64,000 nucleotides of DNA, taken from assembly GCA_964542475.1 (NCBI GenBank), contig CAZIUL010000005.1, positions 1 to 64,000 on the forward strand, given 5' to 3'. Numbering within the stretch: the first letter of the stretch is position 1; each line of letters opens with the position of its first letter. The stretch comes from CAZIUL01 sp964542475 (lineage in GTDB: Bacteria; Planctomycetota; B15-G4; CAYZWU01). Positions 59,866-64,000 of the stretch are shown here, in pieces. A program made the position numbers and the translations under genes. The notes below the pieces were generated by a model that saw nothing but the letters and a program-made list of their open reading frames with translations, was not told where the DNA came from and did not search any database.

Positions 59866-61629
59866 TCAGCTGTCCTCCTTCGAGAGATCGATATCCACCT
59901 CGATATCGGTGACTTCGCGAACATCCTCTCTTGCCCTGCTCACACCCGGTTTGACCTTTGTGAAGATTGGAACCGCCTCGAGATAATCCTGCAGCTTGGA
60001 TGTGTCCTCGCCCGAGGCTACCTCGCAACTGAAGGTCAAGGTCGGGATCTTCTGCAACATTTTGATTTGGAGCTTGGTCAGCCTGAACAGCTCGAAATCG
60101 TCCTGGTGCTCCTCGATCACCGAAAAAAACCGGTGCCATATGGGGAACGCGGACGGCAGCTCAGGGATGGTCCCTTCCCGGCCCAGCAAGTCGCCCAGGC
60201 TTCTGCTTTTGCTCTCTATACCTCTCGTGATTCCGTTGATCCTGTCCATTCCGGGCTTGTGTTTTTCCGCGAGTTTGTCGGCCAGCTCGATGTCCTCCAG
60301 TGCGGTTTTGAGGGCGCCGCCGGCCAGCGTTGTTATCTGGTCCATTTCCCAGTTTTTCGCTTTCCTCAGCATGTACTGCTCGAGGTTTAGAAGCACGACA
60401 AGGATCAACAGCAGAAAGACAAGACAGGCCAGAGGCACCTTGATCTGGTCGAATTTTTTGGAGTACCTTGCTTCTTCCTGCCTGAAATCAACCCTCGTCA
60501 TGTTGTGTCCGGCGGTCTTGAAGGCTGTGCCCAGGGGAATGGCGATCTCCCTGTTGACAGCATCAATGGTCTTGCTGTCATCCGCCCAGGCGTGCTCCAC
60601 CCTGGATAGGAGATCGAGTTCTTCCACCTCGGTTCCGAAAAGTTCCTCGAGGAGCTCTGATATCCCAGGCATACAGCATCCGGAACCGGTAATGAAAACT
60701 TTCTGGGGTTTTTCTTCGGGATCGAGAAATGTAAAGGAACGGATCAACTCCCGCTTGAGCTTGTTTATGAAATCCAAACGTCGTTGTTTAACGAGTTCCT
60801 TTGCCTCCTGGGATCGGGAGGACAACGGTTCTCCGGACGGTTCGTCCACGGATTCCACGGTCTCGTCGTCTTCGTTTTCCGTTCCTGCGATTTCTGTGGT
60901 AATCTCTTTCAAGGAGGTGATTTCAAGCAGGGCCTCGACACCGTCTTCCGCATTTATCCTGGCCATTTTCAAGTCATGTTCCAGAGCCCTGCAAAGCTCG
61001 TTGACGCCTAGCGGAATCGTGCGTGCGGAGGTCAATCGCTCACGGTTCAAAACGAGGATATGGGTTGCCCAGTCGGTGATGTTTATCACCAAAAAACAGT
61101 CGTTTTCTTTGAGATATCCCGTGGCTGAAAGGGCGTTGTAGAAGCTCAGGAGATCAAGGTCGATGAAGTACGGATCCACGTTCTTTTTTTCAAGGAGCTT
61201 GAGCTGTTTCATCAGAACCGACTTTTTTGCGCCTGTGACGAGGAGGTGGCTTTTGTCGAGGCTCTCCGTTTTTTTGTAGTGGGTGATTACAACATCATCG
61301 ATGTCGGCCTGGATTGAGCCTTCCACTTCGAATTTGATGACCTTCCTGATCTGGTCGTCGCTTTTGAACGGAAGTTCAAGATCCCTGAAGAAGCAGTAGG
61401 ATGATCCAAGGGCCATTCCAGCGGGCTCACGCGCGAAATTATTCTTCGAGAGAACATGTCCCAGGGCGGTGTCCAGAGCTTCTGCCGCTGATTCGTCATC
61501 GAGAATGTCCGCGTCCTTGGCTGCCGCCTTCAGAATGCAAAACTTGCTTATCTTCAGAGATTTTAAATTCCCCTCGGTCTCGAGGAGCCGTATTCCGCGG
61601 TCTCTGAAATCGATGCTGAGATGACCCAT
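59866..61629 (-). CDS. PilM-PilN fusion protein
   Basis: 587 residues. Residues 1-370 form an actin-like PilM/GspL ATPase-fold part (IDFRDRGIRLLETEGN, FINKLKRELIRSFTFLDPEEKPQKVFITGSGCCMPGI) with an acidic insert at about 240-290. A TM helix near residue 400 (VPLACLVFLLLILVVLL) leads to a periplasmic coiled coil and PilN-like domain (FFSVIEEHQDDFELFRLTKLQIK). In most bacteria PilM and PilN are separate; a single chain is like GspL. A role in type IV pilus or secretion-type assembly is inferred, since no pilin or PilQ is here. Confidence 0.8.
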   Translation of the reverse strand: MGHLSIDFRDRGIRLLETEGNLKSLKISKFCILKAAAKDADILDDESAAEALDTALGHVLSKNNFAREPAGMALGSSYCFFRDLELPFKSDDQIRKVIKFEVEGSIQADIDDVVITHYKKTESLDKSHLLVTGAKKSVLMKQLKLLEKKNVDPYFIDLDLLSFYNALSATGYLKENDCFLVINITDWATHILVLNRERLTSARTIPLGVNELCRALEHDLKMARINAEDGVEALLEITSLKEITTEIAGTENEDDETVESVDEPSGEPLSSRSQEAKELVKQRRLDFINKLKRELIRSFTFLDPEEKPQKVFITGSGCCMPGISELLEELFGTEVEELDLLSRVEHAWADDSKTIDAVNREIAIPLGTAFKTAGHNMTRVDFRQEEARYSKKFDQIKVPLACLVFLLLILVVLLNLEQYMLRKAKNWEMDQITTLAGGALKTALEDIELADKLAEKHKPGMDRINGITRGIESKSRSLGDLLGREGTIPELPSAFPIWHRFFSVIEEHQDDFELFRLTKLQIKMLQKIPTLTFSCEVASGEDTSKLQDYLEAVPIFTKVKPGVSRAREDVREVTDIEVDIDLSKEDS

Positions 61630-61740
61630 GCCGTTATTTCCTTGTTTTGCAGGGTTTAAGGAACCTATCCGTCAACCACCTTTAGGTTAGCCAGCGGCCC
61701 GATCCAGCGATTATATGTCCTGCAACCGGTGATTCCAGCG

Positions 61741-62103
61741 CTATTTGATCTGATCCGGCAATGTTGTGCCGGGTTGGAGACCTTCGAAGAGCTGTTGTTG
61801 TTCCTTTTCGAGCAGGTTTCTGATGCGATCCGCTGTCTCCTTGCGTACCACGCTGATACGGTCAAGGATTTCTTTTCCCAATTCATCGTCCAAAATCCTG
61901 CGGATCATACGATCTTCTTCATCCAGGAGTTCGATAATTTTTCCCTGCTGTTCCTGAGTGAGTTCAAGATCCCTGGTCAGGCGTTCCAGGTAGGTTGTTT
62001 GGGGAATGATGGTGATGTCGGTCATGAATTTGTGAACAAGGAAACCCGCGGTGAAAAGAATCACTCCGTAAAGGATCAAAAAAAACAGTGTCGAGCCTTT
62101 CAT
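61741..62103 (-). CDS. CpxP/Spy-like membrane-anchored sensor
   Basis: 120 residues. An N-terminal TM (STLFFLILYGVILFTAGFLVHKF) is followed by a helical LTxxQ-type domain: DLELTQEQQGKIIELLDEEDRMIRRILDDELGKEILDRI. This pattern matches periplasmic CpxP/CnrX-like sensors. It follows the anti-sigma gene by 2 bp and may modulate it. Confidence 0.75.
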   Translation of the reverse strand: MKGSTLFFLILYGVILFTAGFLVHKFMTDITIIPQTTYLERLTRDLELTQEQQGKIIELLDEEDRMIRRILDDELGKEILDRISVVRKETADRIRNLLEKEQQQLFEGLQPGTTLPDQIK

Positions 62104-62105
62104 AT

Positions 62106-62597
62106 TTAACGCCTCCTCCGAGCCGCATTATAAATTCTGAGAGCTTCCTGTGGATTATCCGTTTTTAGGAGGCTTTTCAGCATGTCTATCCGGCTGCTGC
62201 CTGGAGCCGCCTGGAACAGATCCTCATAGTGGACCTTTGTTTCCGTGCCCACTGCATGTATCCGGCCGGTCGGTGCTATGAAGAAAAGGCTCACGGTCAA
62301 AGCACAGAGCAGGAGAGCGGCGGCGCATAGCCGTTTCAGCAGCATGTGGTACTTTGAGCTTTTCAGTGCGGCCAGCTCGAGTCGAGCTGCTTTCAACACG
62401 CGATCGTCGAAGTCCGGGGATGGCTCCGGCGGCGGAGGTTCCGATCGAAAAAGACCGCTCATGGCATGAATATCCTTGCGAAAAGCGGTGCACGAGGAGC
62501 ATGATGCAAGATGGGCATCGAGCCTTTTCGAGTCCTGTTCGCCCAACATTTCATCAGCTTGGAGGCTGATCATCTCTTCGAACGTTTTGCATTCCAT
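62106..62597 (-). CDS. anti-sigma factor with zinc finger
   Basis: 163 residues. The N-terminal zf-HC2 motif HLASCSSCTAF follows an ECxxFEEMISLQADEML-type start. One TM helix (LCAAALLLCALTVSLFFIA) divides it from a short periplasmic tail. The start overlaps the stop of the sigma gene (TAATG), so the two are translated together. It should hold the sigma factor inactive until an envelope signal arrives. Confidence 0.88.
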   Translation of the reverse strand: MECKTFEEMISLQADEMLGEQDSKRLDAHLASCSSCTAFRKDIHAMSGLFRSEPPPPEPSPDFDDRVLKAARLELAALKSSKYHMLLKRLCAAALLLCALTVSLFFIAPTGRIHAVGTETKVHYEDLFQAAPGSSRIDMLKSLLKTDNPQEALRIYNAARRRR

Positions 62598-63325
62598 TAC
62601 ATGTACCTTTCCATCTTTTCACGAAGGCTGTGCCTGGCTCTGAAAAGTCTTGATTCTACTGTTCCCTTGGAGCACCCGAGTACTTCGGATATTTCGATGT
62701 AGGAGAGCCCCTGGAACTCTCTAAGGATCAGAATCGACCGGTGTTTTTCGGTCAACTCGTTCATGGTTTCCCTGAGAAGTCCGGCCATTTCGCGTCTTTG
62801 CTCAATCTTTACCGGCCCGTCTGCCTGGGAGGTTACCTCCTGGGTTGTGCCATCCTTCCGATGGATCGACACAACGCCGCGGGGCCGAAGTTTTTTTCTG
62901 AAATCCACGGCTGCATTGACCGCTATGCGGTAAAGCCAGGTATAGAAAGCGGAGTTGCCATGGAACGAATGGATGTTTCTCAACGCTTTGAGGAACGCTT
63001 CCTGGACCACGTCCTCGCATTCAGTAACATCCCCCAGGATCCGGAACACCACGTTGAAAACCTTGTCTCTGTGCCGTTCGAAAAGCTCCTCGAAAGCCTC
63101 TTCGGACCCTCTTTTGAGTTGCTCCACAAGCTGGGAATCGTCCACTGACCTTTTCCTTATTTTCTTACGCTGTTGCGGTTTTTCTTCAGGGCTCCGTTTT
63201 TTTGCAACCGGCGCGTAGGAAGGTCCGCTGTTTCCGCTCAAAACGCGAAGATGGGGCGGGTGATTGCATGTCAACCGGCTTTTTTTCTCCTTGGCGGCAC
63301 CGTGCATCCTATTTGCCTCGAACAT
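62597..63325 (-). CDS. ECF sigma-70 family RNA polymerase sigma factor (RpoE-like)
   Basis: 242 residues, possibly shorter since ATG at 63307 is also available. Region 2 is LVEQLKRGSEEAFEELFERHRDKVFNVVFRILGDVTECEDVVQEAFLKALRNIHSF and region 4 is LTEKHRSILILREFQGLSYIEISEVLGCSKGTVESRLFRARHSLREKM. The N-terminal 60 residues (basic, KKRSPEEKPQQRKKIRKRS) are an extension beyond the usual length. It likely transcribes this operon, which continues into the Pil-like genes. Confidence 0.93.
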   Translation of the reverse strand: MFEANRMHGAAKEKKSRLTCNHPPHLRVLSGNSGPSYAPVAKKRSPEEKPQQRKKIRKRSVDDSQLVEQLKRGSEEAFEELFERHRDKVFNVVFRILGDVTECEDVVQEAFLKALRNIHSFHGNSAFYTWLYRIAVNAAVDFRKKLRPRGVVSIHRKDGTTQEVTSQADGPVKIEQRREMAGLLRETMNELTEKHRSILILREFQGLSYIEISEVLGCSKGTVESRLFRARHSLREKMERYM

Positions 63326-63618
63326 GGCCGTTGTTCAGCAGGATTAGTGCTTCGGTTTGTACACCTCTCCGGTATCGATGACTTCCCCTCGGGAGCTGAC
63401 CCGGAGAACTTCGGCTTGGACGAGTATCGAGGCTATAAATTCCATGCCCACTACCATTTAATTAAAACGGCCCACATTATTCCGACTTTCAGGCTGCCGT
63501 ACGCGATATTATCTGTACGCCTGAAACCGTAACCTTCCCTTGGTTGTTTTTCAACTGGTCGTTGCTTTTTGAAAGAGATGGAAAAAGGAAACAAGCCTGT
63601 CCGGCCGGTTCCTCTCCT

Positions 63619-63796
63619 TAGCCCGCTTATTTCATACTCTTCGTCGCGAGGTGCCGTAAACTGTGATGTGGCAAGGCGCATGTCAGGAGACGACCGCAGG
63701 CCTGTTCTTACAGGTTGAGGATCGTCTTGTGGCATGAAACGCAGCCATAGTGCAGTTTACGGTGCCGCAGCAGAAGAGGATGAAATATGCGGGTTA
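63619..63796. repeat. 178-bp palindromic MITE, copy B
   Basis: TAGCCCGCTTATTTCAT and ATGAAATATGCGGGTTA are the inverted ends. The interior (CTGTGATGTGGCAAGGCGCA and its imperfect complement) folds into one long hairpin. It is the inverted counterpart of 52842-53019. Confidence 0.9.
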
Positions 63797-63912
63797 GCCG
63801 GATAAGAGCGAGAAAACCTATTCTTACTGGGCTCATCACTGTTTTTCCCGTTCTTTTGTTTTTTTTGATGATGGCCGATAGTGACTTGTATGGTTCCGGT
63901 TTGAGTGAGTGA
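63787..63912 (+). CDS. possible 41-residue membrane peptide
   Basis: An ATG inside the MITE end opens MRVSRIRARKPILTGLITVFPVLLFFLMMADSDLYGSGLSE with one TM segment. No ribosome site is convincing, so coding is doubtful. The rest, to 64000, shows nothing else. Confidence 0.2.
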   Translation: MRVSRIRARKPILTGLITVFPVLLFFLMMADSDLYGSGLSE

Positions 63913-64000
63913 TAAATCATCCCTGGGTCGAGGTTCTATTGAGATATGTTGTTGTAGCAATGCTGTTACAACCGGTCTAATGAGTGCCGCTCAGCTTTAT

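Overview
The window (about 64 kb, moderately GC-rich) looks like a chromosome segment of an uncultured, anaerobically respiring Gram-negative bacterium. It carries succinate dehydrogenase plus Qmo and Dsr electron-transfer genes of the sulfur-respirer type, and also many secreted sulfatase, sialidase-like, FAD-oxidoreductase and UroD-like proteins of the kind common in Planctomycetes/PVC and related candidate phyla. Phylum cannot be fixed from sequence reading alone. No rRNA, tRNA, CRISPR array, transposase or integrase gene was seen.

Layout. (1) 62-3185, minus: a LolD/MacB-type ABC ATPase, an FtsX-type permease and a secreted, C-terminally anchored protein form one operon. (2) 3468-6029, plus: a short array of genes with integron-cassette hallmarks (DUF4184-like membrane protein, methyltransferase, sialidase-like protein). 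It is flanked by a 200-bp direct repeat whose right copy is a broken 5' end of the operon's first gene. (3) 6436-19283, plus: sdhCAB, then qmoABC, then dsrJ, dsrO and dsrP, then a histidine kinase and a lone receiver protein. The Dsr genes lack dsrMK beside them; QmoC (HdrC plus cytochrome b) sits in that place, suggesting a composite Qmo-DsrJOP respiratory module. (4) 19289-21886, minus: MFS/spermidine-synthase fusion. (5) 22.1-30.4 kb, plus: an accessory island of small acetyltransferase, methyltransferase, nucleotidyltransferase, SH3 and UroD-like genes. Several have attC-like sites whose core heptamers match the cassette start, so this also looks like an integron cassette cluster without an integrase in view. 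It also carries duplicated promoters, REP-like palindromes and a gene fragment.

(6) 30.5-49.5 kb, minus: mostly secreted proteins. UroD-like methyltransferase, deoxynucleotide N-hydrolase, FAD oxidoreductase, BNR_4 propeller protein, FGly-type sulfatase, HEAT-like membrane protein, sialate O-acetylesterase/SGNH fusion, secreted arginine-deiminase-like protein, a DUF4091-caspase-like fusion and a 1379-residue BNR/PDZ/EF-hand protein. The middle of it resembles a locus for degrading an acetylated, sulfated glycan. (7) 49.7-58.5 kb: wecB, TPR protein, fabG, a basic secreted protein, an ornithine aminotransferase-like gene, a sulfatase-fold lipoprotein and a methyltransferase. (8) 58.7-63.3 kb, minus: ECF sigma factor, zinc-finger anti-sigma, CpxP-like sensor, PilM-PilN fusion, PilO-like protein and a zinc-ribbon membrane protein.

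At least five families of small non-coding repeats are scattered through the window: a 178-bp palindromic MITE, paired GC-rich palindromes, an 'accacggat' minisatellite, a 161-bp inverted-repeat element, and attI-like leader repeats. Some of them supply stop codons or C-terminal codons to neighbouring genes.
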